From: CAZYTX01 sp964650485
GTDB lineage: Bacteria > RBG-13-61-14 > DATKZS01
DNA length: 21,934 nucleotides
Assembly (NCBI GenBank): GCA_964650485.1
Contig: CAZYTX010000059.1
Span: 1-21,934, forward strand
Reading direction: 5' to 3'
Shown here piece after piece: positions 1 through 7,085 of the stretch. The notes beneath the pieces were generated by a model, which was not told where the DNA came from, made no database searches, and saw only the letters and a program-made list of their open reading frames with translations. The position numbers were made by a program, and so were the translations under genes. Each line of letters begins with the position of its first letter. Position 1 is the first letter of the stretch.

Positions 1-1
1 C

Positions 2-1486
2 GTGGGGTTCCAGCTAAAGAGCCTTCACACCAAGAAGGTGGCCAACATGATGAAGCGCATCCGAGAGAAGTGTCCTGACACCAAGATAGTGGTGGGCGGA
101 TACGGCGTGGGCACACTCGGAAACCCGGTGCCGGAGGACAAGGACGGTGACGCTGTCTACATACGCGAGAACGCCGACTACCTGTGCCGGGAGGAGGGAG
201 TGCAGTTCATGCGGAGGATACTGGGAGACGAGCCGGTGGACCGCGAGATCACCCAGTACCACCTTCCCATGACCGGCTTCTCAGTGGCCGGGCTCGATGC
301 CCAGGCCCGGTTGCCAATAATACTCGTCAGCTTAGGCTGCCCCAACGCCTGCGACTTCTGCAACACCAGCGCCTTCTTCCATCACAAGAAGATCTACGTG
401 GCCCAGCCCGAAGAGGTGTACAAGTTCATCAAGAACTACCAGAAGCGCCTCAAGTTCAACGACATCTTCGTGCTGCTTTTCGACGAGGACCTGTTTTTAA
501 ACCCCGAGTCCGTGCGCGAGCTGGGAAGATTGCTGCGGGCGGACAAGGAGACCTGGGGGGTGCGCTGGTTCACTTTCGGGTCCATGCGCTCCCTTTCCCG
601 GTTCGATCCCGAGGAGTTGCGCGATTGCGGCCTGGGGGCCGTGTGGATCGGGGTGGAGAGCTTCCTGTGCGGTGCGGACAAGACCGACGACTATTATGCA
701 AAGCGGAAAGGCAAAGAGATACAGGACATGTTCGAGGGGCTGCACAACAACGGCATCGTCACCATAGGGTCCCTGGTGCTGGGGTTTGACTTCCACGATC
801 ATGAGAACCTCCGGGAGGACATAGACCGCTTTGTTGACTTAAAGCCCTTCTTCTACCAGATATCTCCTTTGACCCCTTGCCCGGGCACCGCGCTCTACGA
901 GCGCATGGAGGAGGAGGGCCGCATCCTGGACACATACAAGTGGGAGGACTTCACCCTTTGGAAGGACGACGTGTTCGAGCTCAAAAACTTCCAGCCCGGC
1001 GAGATCAAACAGCACTTCGACTACGCGCACGAGAGGATAAGGGACAAGCTGGGGCCGCCGCCTTTGCAGATGACCGAGAACATGCTAAACGCCGCGCAGA
1101 ACCTGAAGGGATACGATGACGAGTATCACGAGTACCTCTCCGACAAGGCCAGGCAGCTTGCCACGGCCACATTCTCCTACCTGCGCTCCTGCAAGCTCCA
1201 TCACCACAGCCCGGAAGTGAGGGCCAGGGCCGAGGACCTGGAGCGCCGCTACCGCGAGGAGGTGGGCAGGCCGGGCCTGCTGCCAGGCGGGGTCTCATAT
1301 TACATATCAAACAAGATAAAGAGGAAGAGTCGGATGCCCCAGCCGGAGGTGGTCTCGGACCCGCCTCCCAGATGGTCGTACTACAACACCTTTGACAACA
1401 GGGTGTGGGTAAGAAGGGGAAGGCAGCAGAAAAAGCCGGTCCCGTACAAGGAACGAAGAGTATTCACGCTGCTAAGACAAACCTAG
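2..1486 (+). CDS. Cobalamin-type (B12-binding) radical SAM protein, 5'-truncated
   Basis: The reading frame is open to the left edge, so the true start lies outside the window and the first GTG at base 2 is only the first visible candidate. A radical SAM cluster motif GCPNACDFC (Cys113, Cys117, Cys120 in the visible frame; CX3CX2C) is clear. About 110 residues precede it, including a VVGGYGVG stretch that resembles the end of a Rossmann-like B12-binding domain; most of that domain would be upstream. The C-terminal 130 residues are basic and helical. Such enzymes use S-adenosylmethionine, often with cobalamin, for methylations or rearrangements; the substrate cannot be read here. The nitroreductase and ferredoxin genes that follow within about 20 bases suggest a redox-linked pathway. 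The family call is firm, the specific reaction unknown. Confidence 0.85.
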   Translation: MGFQLKSLHTKKVANMMKRIREKCPDTKIVVGGYGVGTLGNPVPEDKDGDAVYIRENADYLCREEGVQFMRRILGDEPVDREITQYHLPMTGFSVAGLDAQARLPIILVSLGCPNACDFCNTSAFFHHKKIYVAQPEEVYKFIKNYQKRLKFNDIFVLLFDEDLFLNPESVRELGRLLRADKETWGVRWFTFGSMRSLSRFDPEELRDCGLGAVWIGVESFLCGADKTDDYYAKRKGKEIQDMFEGLHNNGIVTIGSLVLGFDFHDHENLREDIDRFVDLKPFFYQISPLTPCPGTALYERMEEEGRILDTYKWEDFTLWKDDVFELKNFQPGEIKQHFDYAHERIRDKLGPPPLQMTENMLNAAQNLKGYDDEYHEYLSDKARQLATATFSYLRSCKLHHHSPEVRARAEDLERRYREEVGRPGLLPGGVSYYISNKIKRKSRMPQPEVVSDPPPRWSYYNTFDNRVWVRRGRQQKKPVPYKERRVFTLLRQT

Positions 1487-1504
1487 ATAAAAAGGAGAGC
1501 CGGT

Positions 1505-2245
1505 ATGGTGGAAGCAGTAGAGACCGAGGAAGAGGAGCCAAAGAGGAAGCCGCCCGAGTCAGGAGCGGACTTCAACCTGGTTGAAGACGTTATCTACTCG
1601 AGGAGGAGCGTGCGCTATTACAAGAACAAGCAGGTGCCCGAGTACCTGGTCAGGAGGGTGCTGGAGACCGGCAGGTTCGCGCCCTCCGCGGGCAACGTGC
1701 AGACCTGGAAGTTCGTGGTGGTCCGGGACCAGGACATGATAGCCCAGATGACCGAGGACGTGGTCAAGGTGTGCAAGAGGATTAAGAAGTTCGCCGACTA
1801 CATCGAGAGAGGAAAAGGGAGAAAGGAGTGGCGGGCCAAGGCGCTTATGAGGTTCTTGCCGGGCATGTTCCACCCCATACCTTTCGGGGCCATGAAGCTC
1901 ATTGCCGAGGACAAGCTGGGGGTGTGGCACGGTGCACCCACAGTGGTCCTCATGCTGGGGGACAAGCGCTCTCCCGGAAACCCGGCCATTGACATAGGCA
2001 TAGCTGGACAGAACATGGTGCTCACCGCGCACAGCTACGGCCTGGGAACCTGCTGGGTGAGCTTCTGCACGCCCCTGGCCACCATGAAGAAATGGAGGGA
2101 GAGGCTGGGGCTGAAGTACCCCTACAAGCTCCACACCTCCATCGCACTGGGATATCCACGCGGCAACCCGGACGGGTACGTGAGCAGGGAGACCCAGGCC
2201 ATTGACTGGTTCGGCCAGGACGGCCGCTTCAGAGTGGAATATTAA
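1505..2245 (+). CDS. Nitroreductase-family FMN oxidoreductase
   Basis: This is a 246-residue protein of the nitroreductase fold. Basic FMN-phosphate contacts RRSVR (residues 33-37) and the PSAGNVQTW segment (60-68) are typical of the family, as is the later GLGTCW stretch near the end of the fold. The first 22 residues are a Glu/Pro-rich extension not needed for the fold. The ATG is preceded by an AAGGAGA ribosome site about 7 bases upstream, 18 bases after the preceding stop codon. Family members use NAD(P)H or ferredoxin to reduce nitro groups, quinones or flavins, or act as dehydrogenases in cofactor pathways. A ferredoxin gene directly downstream makes ferredoxin a plausible electron partner, but that is inference. 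The real substrate is unknown. Confidence 0.88.
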   Translation: MVEAVETEEEEPKRKPPESGADFNLVEDVIYSRRSVRYYKNKQVPEYLVRRVLETGRFAPSAGNVQTWKFVVVRDQDMIAQMTEDVVKVCKRIKKFADYIERGKGRKEWRAKALMRFLPGMFHPIPFGAMKLIAEDKLGVWHGAPTVVLMLGDKRSPGNPAIDIGIAGQNMVLTAHSYGLGTCWVSFCTPLATMKKWRERLGLKYPYKLHTSIALGYPRGNPDGYVSRETQAIDWFGQDGRFRVEY

Positions 2246-2257
2246 AGAGGTGATTAC

Positions 2258-2581
2258 ATGCCGCAGTTTATTACCAGGAAGGACAGGAAAAGCATAGAGA
2301 GCTTTCTAAAGCTCGGCACTGACATGACCATGGGAGCCGTGCTCATAGACCAGGATAAGTGCAACGGATGCAAGATTTGCACCTTTGCCTGCGCTGCAAG
2401 CTGCCTGGAGGTCGTGGACAAGAAGTGCAGGATGGTCACCGACCTCCCGGTGTGCATATCATGCGGCGACTGCGTGGCCATATGCCCCAACGAAGCCATA
2501 CAGATAACCGACTACATCATGTTCAACCGCTTCTTTAAATACATTGACAGGGGAAAGCCGGAAATGCCCAGGAAGTTCTGA
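2258..2581 (+). CDS. 2[4Fe-4S] ferredoxin-like protein
   Basis: This 107-residue protein has two cluster motifs: CX2CX2CX3C at Cys35, Cys38, Cys41 and Cys45, and CISCGDCVAICP at Cys66, Cys69, Cys72 and Cys76. The first motif ends in CAASC rather than the usual CP, so one more cysteine (Cys49) is present. About 30 residues precede the first cluster, and a basic tail follows the second. The ATG has an AGAGGTGA ribosome site 4 bases upstream and lies 12 bases after the nitroreductase stop, so the two are surely co-transcribed. The likely role is a small electron carrier or an iron-sulfur subunit for the nitroreductase and radical SAM protein. It could equally serve another partner. Confidence 0.88.
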   Translation: MPQFITRKDRKSIESFLKLGTDMTMGAVLIDQDKCNGCKICTFACAASCLEVVDKKCRMVTDLPVCISCGDCVAICPNEAIQITDYIMFNRFFKYIDRGKPEMPRKF

Positions 2582-2622
2582 GGGTCTGCAAGGAGGCTGT
2601 TGCAGTGACTTTCAATCGGGTA

Positions 2623-2647
2623 GCGCACACAGCAAAGCTATGTGCGC
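2623..2647 (+). terminator. Hairpin after the ferredoxin gene, possible terminator
   Basis: A perfect 7-bp stem (GCGCACA pairing with TGTGCGC) encloses a mismatch and an inner AGC/GCT stem with an AAA loop. It starts 41 bases after the ferredoxin stop. No T-run follows, so it is a weak candidate for intrinsic termination. It may instead protect the 3' end of the mRNA. Confidence 0.35.
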
Positions 2648-2934
2648 GCCTGCCTGCCGCGCCAGAGGAAGCATAACTTATGTTCTGCATCCGGGCCGGG
2701 CCTCGTCATGAATGGGGGCTTTCCGGCCTGGTGGGCGTGTGCGAGTGCGACGTAAAGTCGGCCTCCACCATGATCGCCATAAACGCAATGACCCGCGGGC
2801 GTCCTGCTGGTCCCGCCCTGGAGGCTTGAGATCACGGGGCTTCTGCGGGAGGGGAATACCGAAGTTGAGATAAGGCTTACTCCTCCTCTCAGGAACCGGC
2901 TCATCTATACACAAAGAAGCACCGTGCAGGGAGC

Positions 2935-2964
2935 CGGGGCGATATGGTTCCAAGTACTACTTGG
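2935..2964 (-). repeat. 30-bp direct repeat, distal copy
   Basis: This is identical over 30 bases to 3031-3060. It ends with the 15-bp palindrome CCAAGTACTACTTGG (2950-2964). On the minus strand the palindrome starts with CCA, exactly as it does at the tRNA-Lys 3' end. Here no intact tRNA precedes it, only a short tRNA-like relic. Confidence 0.85.
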
Positions 2965-3002
2965 CGGGCAGGGAGTCCCTGCTTACAAAGCGACCCATCG
3001 CT
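2962..3002 (-). other. Possible tRNA 3'-half relic
   Basis: Read on the minus strand, a 5-bp hairpin AGCGA-TGGG-TCGCT (3002-2989) is followed by six bases. Next comes a T-arm-like hairpin whose stem, GCAGG/CCTGC (2982-2968), is identical to the T stem of the neighbouring tRNA-Lys but has a 5-base loop. Three bases later comes CCA, then the same trailer repeat as after tRNA-Lys. No acceptor stem can be formed, so this is not a functional tRNA. It looks like a decayed tandem tRNA or a piece left by a rearrangement. The call rests on short matches and is tentative. Confidence 0.3.
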
Positions 3003-3030
3003 GTGCACGAAGCAACATCATGAAGAGAGA

Positions 3031-3060
3031 CGGGGCGATATGGTTCCAAGTACTACTTGG
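3031..3060 (-). repeat. 30-bp direct repeat overlapping the tRNA-Lys 3' end
   Basis: This is identical to 2935-2964, 96 bases away. The last three bases (TGG on the plus strand) are the encoded CCA of tRNA-Lys. The primary transcript would therefore form a hairpin CCAAGTA-G-TACTTGG that starts within the CCA itself. No T-run follows on the minus strand, so a role in 3' processing or a mobile-element footprint is as likely as termination. Confidence 0.85.
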
Positions 3061-3134
3061 TGGGCCGTGCAGGATTTGAACCTGCGGCCAACGGATTAAA
3101 AGTCCGCTGCTCTACCTGGCTGAGCTAACGGCCC
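3058..3134 (-). tRNA. tRNA-Lys (anticodon TTT)
   Basis: The minus strand folds into a full cloverleaf of 77 bases including an encoded CCA. The acceptor stem GGGCCGT pairs perfectly with ACGGCCC, followed by discriminator A. The D stem is GCTC/GAGC. The anticodon stem GCGGA/TCCGT carries the loop CTTTTAA, giving anticodon TTT. The T stem GCAGG/CCTGC carries the loop TTCAAAT. All pairs are Watson-Crick except a G-T at the base of the anticodon stem. It reads AAA and AAG lysine codons. It is transcribed against the flanking protein genes and stands alone. Confidence 0.97.
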
Positions 3135-3335
3135 GTTCGACAGCTCCGGAGGGTTTGTAAAAGACTCGTCTCCTGTTTTCCCGTCCGGCTGACGGTTCTT
3201 TTGACATGAGTGTAAATACGGCTTCCGAGAGATATTAACACAAGGGGTTCGCGCACGCAATTTTCATGCGATGCATCACTACATCTTGCAGGAACCTCTG
3301 CTCTCGCCTCCTGCAGACCCGCTCTTGAATTGAGA

Positions 3336-3364
3336 TTTACACGCAAGAGTGCTAAAGTTATATA
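3336..3364 (+). promoter_or_regulatory. Candidate sigma-70-type promoter for the MshEN gene
   Basis: A -35-like TTTACA (3336-3341) lies 17 bases before TATATA (3359-3364); TATAAA overlaps at 3361-3366. A start near 3371 would give a leader of about 100 bases before the ATG at 3474. The match is good but not perfect and nothing else supports it. Confidence 0.5.
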
Positions 3365-3376
3365 AAGGTCAAGACG

Positions 3377-3394
3377 CCGGCAGTCCGCTGCCGG
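3377..3394 (+). promoter_or_regulatory. GC-rich hairpin at the 5' end of the MshEN leader
   Basis: A perfect 7-bp stem, CCGGCAG with CTGCCGG, has a TCCG loop and begins just downstream of the predicted transcription start. At this position it would cap the mRNA 5' end and could stabilise it. It is followed by a few T residues (GGGTTTATAA), so early termination is also conceivable. The rest of 3135-3473 shows no gene that I can support. Confidence 0.4.
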
Positions 3395-3473
3395 AAGGGT
3401 TTATAACAGGTCCAGGAAGAATCGTCCGAGGAATGAAGAGCCGGCTGCTATTCATGCGAGGAGCATAGCTATT

Positions 3474-5549
3474 ATGGCGACGAAGAAACTCGGCACTTTA
3501 CTGGAGGAGAAGGGCTTAATCAATGAGTTCCAGTTGGTGGCCGCGCTCAGCCACCAGCGCAAGTGGAAGTCGAAGCTCGGACAAAGCCTTATTGAGCTGG
3601 GATACCTGGAGGAGGAGCAGCTCTACCAGGTGCTGGCCGAACAGATGGAGATGGAGTTCGTGGAGCTCCAGGGCAGGGCCATTCCGCTCGATATCCTGAA
3701 GTGCATAAACAAGGACTTTGCCAAAGAATGGCTGGCCATCCCCTTCGAGTTCGATGGATCAAGCTGGAAGGTGGCCGTGGCCGAGCCCGACAAAGAGGGG
3801 CTGGAACAGGCCATCTCAGAGCAGCTCGGAGGAGACGCCAGACTGGTGCTCGCCACCCCCACGGACGTGGACATAATAACAAGAAAGATACCGGATAAAG
3901 TGCAGGTCGCAAGCGTGCAGCCCGTGAAGAAGGCCTTTGTAAAGGACGAGAACGGTATATTCACGCCGGTCGAGGGTGAGCCTGTAATTCAGCAACCAGA
4001 GCAGCAGCCCCTGAACAGGGAGGAGCCTTTCCCCCGGCCCCAGGAACCCGCGCAGCAAGATCAGGCTCCCGGGCAGGAGATCGAGGATTCCATGGTGCCG
4101 CCGCCCGAGCCGCAGGCCCAAGGCATCGAGCAAGATAAGGAAGGCGCGCCAGAGGTAGAGTCCACCGAGATGCCCGCAGCAGAAGAAGAGCCTCTTGAAA
4201 TACCAGCATCAGAAGACGATGCCGTGCCCCTGGAAGCTCCTCACGAAACAGCCAGCCAGATGGGCTCGGAGCAAATGGAAGGTATGCCGGAGGAGCAGGC
4301 CGCTGGCCCTGATGTCGCGGAAACAGTTTCTGTCGGGGATCAGCCCGGGCCTCCCCAAGTGGAGGAAACTCCCTCGGCAGAGGAAGCGGTGGCCATGTCT
4401 CCCGCGGAAGAGGAAGCACCCGCTAGCGAGGAAGCGGTGGCCATGTCTCCCGCGGAAGAGGAAGCACCCGCTAGCGAGGAAGCGGTGGCCATGCCTCCCG
4501 CGGAAGAGGAAGCACCCGCTAGCGAGGAAGCGGTGGCCATGCCGCCTGCTGAAGCGGACATCTACTCGCAGGAGCCCGTTGAGGTGGGGCCAGCGGATGA
4601 ACAGGCGGCGCCTCCTGACATTTCCCGGAATGAAGCCGCGGGCCATGATGCAGGTGCCGAGAAGCAGGTGGACATTGAGGAGCTTATGCCTCCACCTTTA
4701 AGCCCGGAGGAAGCCGCTGCCGGGCCCGGGGAAACCAGCCCTCCGGAAACCGGGCAGGGAGTCTCAATCGAGGCCCCTCCTCTGGAAGAAGAAGCATCCG
4801 CGCAGGCACAAGAACAGCCGCTCTCAGAAGGTCCCGGCCAGCCAGAGTCAGCTCCTGAAGAGCAGCCCCCTTCCCCGGCGGAACCGGGGCTGTCCGTGCC
4901 CCCTTCCGATGACAAGCCCGCGCCCGTGGCAGAAGAAGACCAGGAAGAAGGTTTGCTTGACGTCCCTTCCCTGGACAGCATCCTGGGACAGGGAACGGAT
5001 GAGGGCTCCGCTTTTGCGGCCGGGGAAAAGCCGAGTGAGCCGGAGCCCGCGCAAACCACTGCTGGAGAGGGCCTCCCATCCCTGGACGCCCCCCCTCTGG
5101 AGGATGTACTTGCGGGAGAAGGTCAGGCCGGCGAGGGGCCTGCCGCGCCTGCGCAAGCGGGACGGGAAGAGCCACAAGCGTCCGCTGTCCAGGAGCCTGA
5201 AGAAGCCCCTGAATCGGAGGAGACGCCTCTGCAGGAAGCGAAGGAGCAGGAAGTTCCAGGCATTTCAGTGGAGCCGGCGCCGGAAGCTGGCGTGGCTGAC
5301 GATGTGCCCGACCTTGAAGAGCTCTCGACAATGGAAGAATTGCCCCCGGAAGAAGTGACCACGATTGAAGACGAGGTCGAGCCCGGCGCTTTGCCAGGTA
5401 TTCAGAAAGAAGAAGCACAGGATGTAGAGAGCCCGTCGGCGGATGATTCGGCCGAGCTCAAGGAAAAAATCGGCGACCTTGAGAAACAGATACAAAGCAT
5501 GACCTCGGTCCTCGACCAGTTAAAGCAGAAGCTGGAAGATAAAAAGTAA
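3474..5549 (+). CDS. MshEN-domain protein with a long acidic, disordered, repeat-bearing tail
   Basis: The first 155 or so residues form an MshEN (GspE N-terminal) domain, a c-di-GMP receptor fold. Two 24-residue half-motifs are present: one from KLGTLLEEKGLI to HQ (residues 5-28) and one from KLGQSLIELGYL to EQ (34-57). The canonical five-residue linker separates them, and the Gly and terminal Gln positions are conserved. In place of the usual pilus ATPase comes about 490 residues rich in Glu, Pro and Ala, with no cysteine-rich or catalytic motif. This tail includes 16-residue tandem repeats (304-351) and short recurring motifs such as VPSLDSIL, LPSLDAPPLEDVL and VPDLEEL. The last 35 residues form a coiled coil. 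The start ATG has GAGGAG 10 bases upstream. The gene leads a run with a TPR protein. It probably acts as a c-di-GMP-sensing adaptor; the domain call is firm, the role inferred. Confidence 0.85.
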   Translation: MATKKLGTLLEEKGLINEFQLVAALSHQRKWKSKLGQSLIELGYLEEEQLYQVLAEQMEMEFVELQGRAIPLDILKCINKDFAKEWLAIPFEFDGSSWKVAVAEPDKEGLEQAISEQLGGDARLVLATPTDVDIITRKIPDKVQVASVQPVKKAFVKDENGIFTPVEGEPVIQQPEQQPLNREEPFPRPQEPAQQDQAPGQEIEDSMVPPPEPQAQGIEQDKEGAPEVESTEMPAAEEEPLEIPASEDDAVPLEAPHETASQMGSEQMEGMPEEQAAGPDVAETVSVGDQPGPPQVEETPSAEEAVAMSPAEEEAPASEEAVAMSPAEEEAPASEEAVAMPPAEEEAPASEEAVAMPPAEADIYSQEPVEVGPADEQAAPPDISRNEAAGHDAGAEKQVDIEELMPPPLSPEEAAAGPGETSPPETGQGVSIEAPPLEEEASAQAQEQPLSEGPGQPESAPEEQPPSPAEPGLSVPPSDDKPAPVAEEDQEEGLLDVPSLDSILGQGTDEGSAFAAGEKPSEPEPAQTTAGEGLPSLDAPPLEDVLAGEGQAGEGPAAPAQAGREEPQASAVQEPEEAPESEETPLQEAKEQEVPGISVEPAPEAGVADDVPDLEELSTMEELPPEEVTTIEDEVEPGALPGIQKEEAQDVESPSADDSAELKEKIGDLEKQIQSMTSVLDQLKQKLEDKK
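4383..4555 (+). repeat. 48-bp in-frame tandem repeat, three full copies plus a partial one
   Basis: Units start at 4383, 4431 and 4479, with a partial copy from 4527. The first two units are identical at all 48 bases and the third differs at one base (T to C, turning Ser into Pro). Each encodes 16 residues reading EAVAMSPAEEEAPASE. The near-identity at the DNA level points to recent slippage or unequal exchange. Copy number changes would keep the frame. Confidence 0.95.
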
Positions 5550-5556
5550 ATCCCAC

Positions 5557-6336
5557 ATGAAGCGCCCCAAGATAATAGCCGTGCTTATTGCAGCCGCGCT
5601 GGTGCTGGTTGCCGTGGTCGTGCTCTACCTTCAAAAGGATACGATCAACAGGGCAAGGGCCCGGAACCTGTACGATGAAAGCATGGAGATGATCAGCAAG
5701 GGAGACCTTTACGGGGCCGAGCTCAGCCTTGAGAAGGCCGTCCGTATGCAGCCGGATGAGCCCCGATACCACCTGGCGCTGGCTGAGGTCCTGGAAAAGC
5801 AGGGGGATTACAAAAGTGCGGAGGAAAGCTATGTAAAGGCTGCGGAGCTGGACCGGGAGGACCCGGAGATTCTCTCCCGTGCCGGGAGAATGGCTATAAA
5901 GGACAAGCGTCACAAGCAGGCGGTCAAACACTTCGAGCGGGCGAGCGAGATCGGCCCCGCCAGCCTGGAGAGCCTATACCAGCTTGGATACCACTACACC
6001 CTGGAGCGGGACTATGAAAAGGCGGTCAAGACCTACCAAAAGATACTGGCCGCATCCCCGGGCCAGGCCGAGGCCTACAAGAACCTGGGCCACGTCTACG
6101 CCGTGTCCAACCGACTGGACATGGCGGAGAATGCCCTCAGGAAGGCCATCGAGCTGGACCCCGGCTACGCCGCGGCCTACAATGACCTCGGAAACCTCAT
6201 GGTGATAATGGGGAAACACGAAGACGCGGAAAAGGCATTCAACAAGGTCCTGGAGATTGATCCCGAAAACGCGGACGCCATGAAAAACTTGAATCGCCTG
6301 AAGCGCTCCAGCCCGGCGCCCGGCGCCTCCGAGTGA
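5557..6336 (+). CDS. Membrane-anchored TPR protein (six repeats)
   Basis: This is a 259-residue protein with an N-terminal membrane segment (residues 6-25, strongly hydrophobic, after a KR-rich start), so the rest probably faces the periplasm. It is followed by six consecutive 34-residue tetratricopeptide repeats at about 35-68, 69-102, 103-136, 137-170, 171-204 and 205-238. The repeats are typical, with A/G at the packing positions and a Pro near each turn (for example LDPGYAAAYNDLG). A short Ser/Pro tail follows. TPRs are protein-docking scaffolds, and in pilus systems such lipid- or membrane-anchored TPR proteins help assemble the secretin (PilF/PilW type). The ATG lies 7 bases after the MshEN gene stop with no strong ribosome site, which suggests translational coupling. 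A link with pilus assembly is inference from neighbours. Confidence 0.85.
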   Translation: MKRPKIIAVLIAAALVLVAVVVLYLQKDTINRARARNLYDESMEMISKGDLYGAELSLEKAVRMQPDEPRYHLALAEVLEKQGDYKSAEESYVKAAELDREDPEILSRAGRMAIKDKRHKQAVKHFERASEIGPASLESLYQLGYHYTLERDYEKAVKTYQKILAASPGQAEAYKNLGHVYAVSNRLDMAENALRKAIELDPGYAAAYNDLGNLMVIMGKHEDAEKAFNKVLEIDPENADAMKNLNRLKRSSPAPGASE

Positions 6337-6417
6337 GCAAATCAGGGTTTTCCGATGCCTTCTCCTTTCCTCTTTTGGCCTCGAAAAAAATCCCCTGCCA
6401 TCCCCTGCCCTCCCCCG

Positions 6418-6447
6418 TTGACTTGCCAGTAAAAATGAGAATATACT
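6418..6447 (+). promoter_or_regulatory. Sigma-70-type promoter upstream of the cyclic-nucleotide-binding protein
   Basis: TTGACT (6418-6423) and TATACT (6442-6447) are 18 bases apart, each one base off consensus. They lie in the 185-base gap after the TPR gene, about 75 bases before the next ATG. This is the best-looking promoter in the window and suggests a new transcription unit starting here. Confidence 0.65.
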
Positions 6448-6521
6448 CTAAATTCAGGCTGAGATTCATACTTGTGCTTGATTGCGGCGCTGACAGATAA
6501 ACTGCCCGGAAGGAGCCAAAA

Positions 6522-7085
6522 ATGGAGATCGAAGGACTAAAAGGTCTTGAAGGAACGGACATGCTCCAGGAAACCTTTCTTTTCAAGTACCTGAACTTTG
6601 ACGAGAGCGTGTCCCTGGCCAGGCTTTTCAAGAAAGAGCGCATGTCCAAGGGTTACCTCATAATCGAGGAGGGCGCTCTTGGTCGCGCCTTGTACCTGGT
6701 CGAGCAGGGCAAGGTTTGCGTGTTCAAGGGAGAGGATGATTCCCGTGAAGACCTTGCCGTCCTTGGCAGGGGCGAGATATTCGGGGAGATGAGTCTTATC
6801 GAGGACCAGTTGACTTCGGCCTCGGTGGAGGCCCAAACCAATGCGGAGCTGCTTGTAATTACCCGGAAGAGCCTTGAGAAGCTGATGGAAGACGACAAGG
6901 ACCTGGCCCAGAAGATTTACAAGACCTTTTGCCATACACTTAGCGAGAGGCTGAGGAGGACCAGCGAAGAGCTCTTCAGGCTGAAGGCTGAGAAGGAAGG
7001 CAAGTCCGTTCCCCCTGCGAAGCAAAAGAAGGCCAAGAAAACCGGGGCTCGAAAGAAGGCGGGGTCCAAAAAGAAGACTCGCTGA
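6522..7085 (+). CDS. Cyclic-nucleotide-binding-fold protein without a DNA-binding domain, basic tail
   Basis: A single CAP_ED-type beta-barrel domain spans about residues 18-135 of 187. The phosphate-binding cassette reads GEIFGEMSLIEDQLTSA (84-100). Its Gly and Glu are kept, but the arginine that grips the cyclic phosphate in Crp is replaced (Thr98 by alignment), so nucleotide binding is doubtful. No helix-turn-helix follows. Instead there is a helix (130-157) and a tail of about 27 residues that is almost half Lys/Arg (160-187). The ATG has AAGGAG 6 bases upstream and a good promoter before it. Such proteins can act as regulatory modules for partner enzymes; the neighbouring pilT suggests a pilus or motility role, which is inference. 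The Lys-rich tail may bind acidic partners, such as the tails encoded nearby, or nucleic acid. Confidence 0.8.
   Translation: MEIEGLKGLEGTDMLQETFLFKYLNFDESVSLARLFKKERMSKGYLIIEEGALGRALYLVEQGKVCVFKGEDDSREDLAVLGRGEIFGEMSLIEDQLTSASVEAQTNAELLVITRKSLEKLMEDDKDLAQKIYKTFCHTLSERLRRTSEELFRLKAEKEGKSVPPAKQKKAKKTGARKKAGSKKKTR

Noticed and set aside
2638..2953. Two overlapping open frames on the minus strand after the ferredoxin gene
   Set aside because: They have no ribosome site and no recognisable domain, overlap each other, and run through the repeat region. They look like chance frames in GC-rich DNA.
2935..3134. A complete integrative element bounded by the two 30-bp repeats
   Set aside because: The repeats are only 96 bases apart, with no integrase or cargo between them. 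At most it is an empty scar or a relic.
3201..3206. Perfect TTGACA as a promoter
   Set aside because: No -10-like hexamer lies 16-18 bases downstream on the plus strand, so it is not supported as a promoter.
4383..4555. The 48-bp tandem repeats as a CRISPR array
   Set aside because: The units abut with no spacers, are in frame within a clear coding sequence, and encode a repeated peptide.
4684..5418. Long minus-strand open frame opposite the MshEN gene
   Set aside because: It is antisense to a strongly biased Glu/Pro/Ala coding region, which leaves the opposite strand free of stops. No domain or ribosome site supports it.
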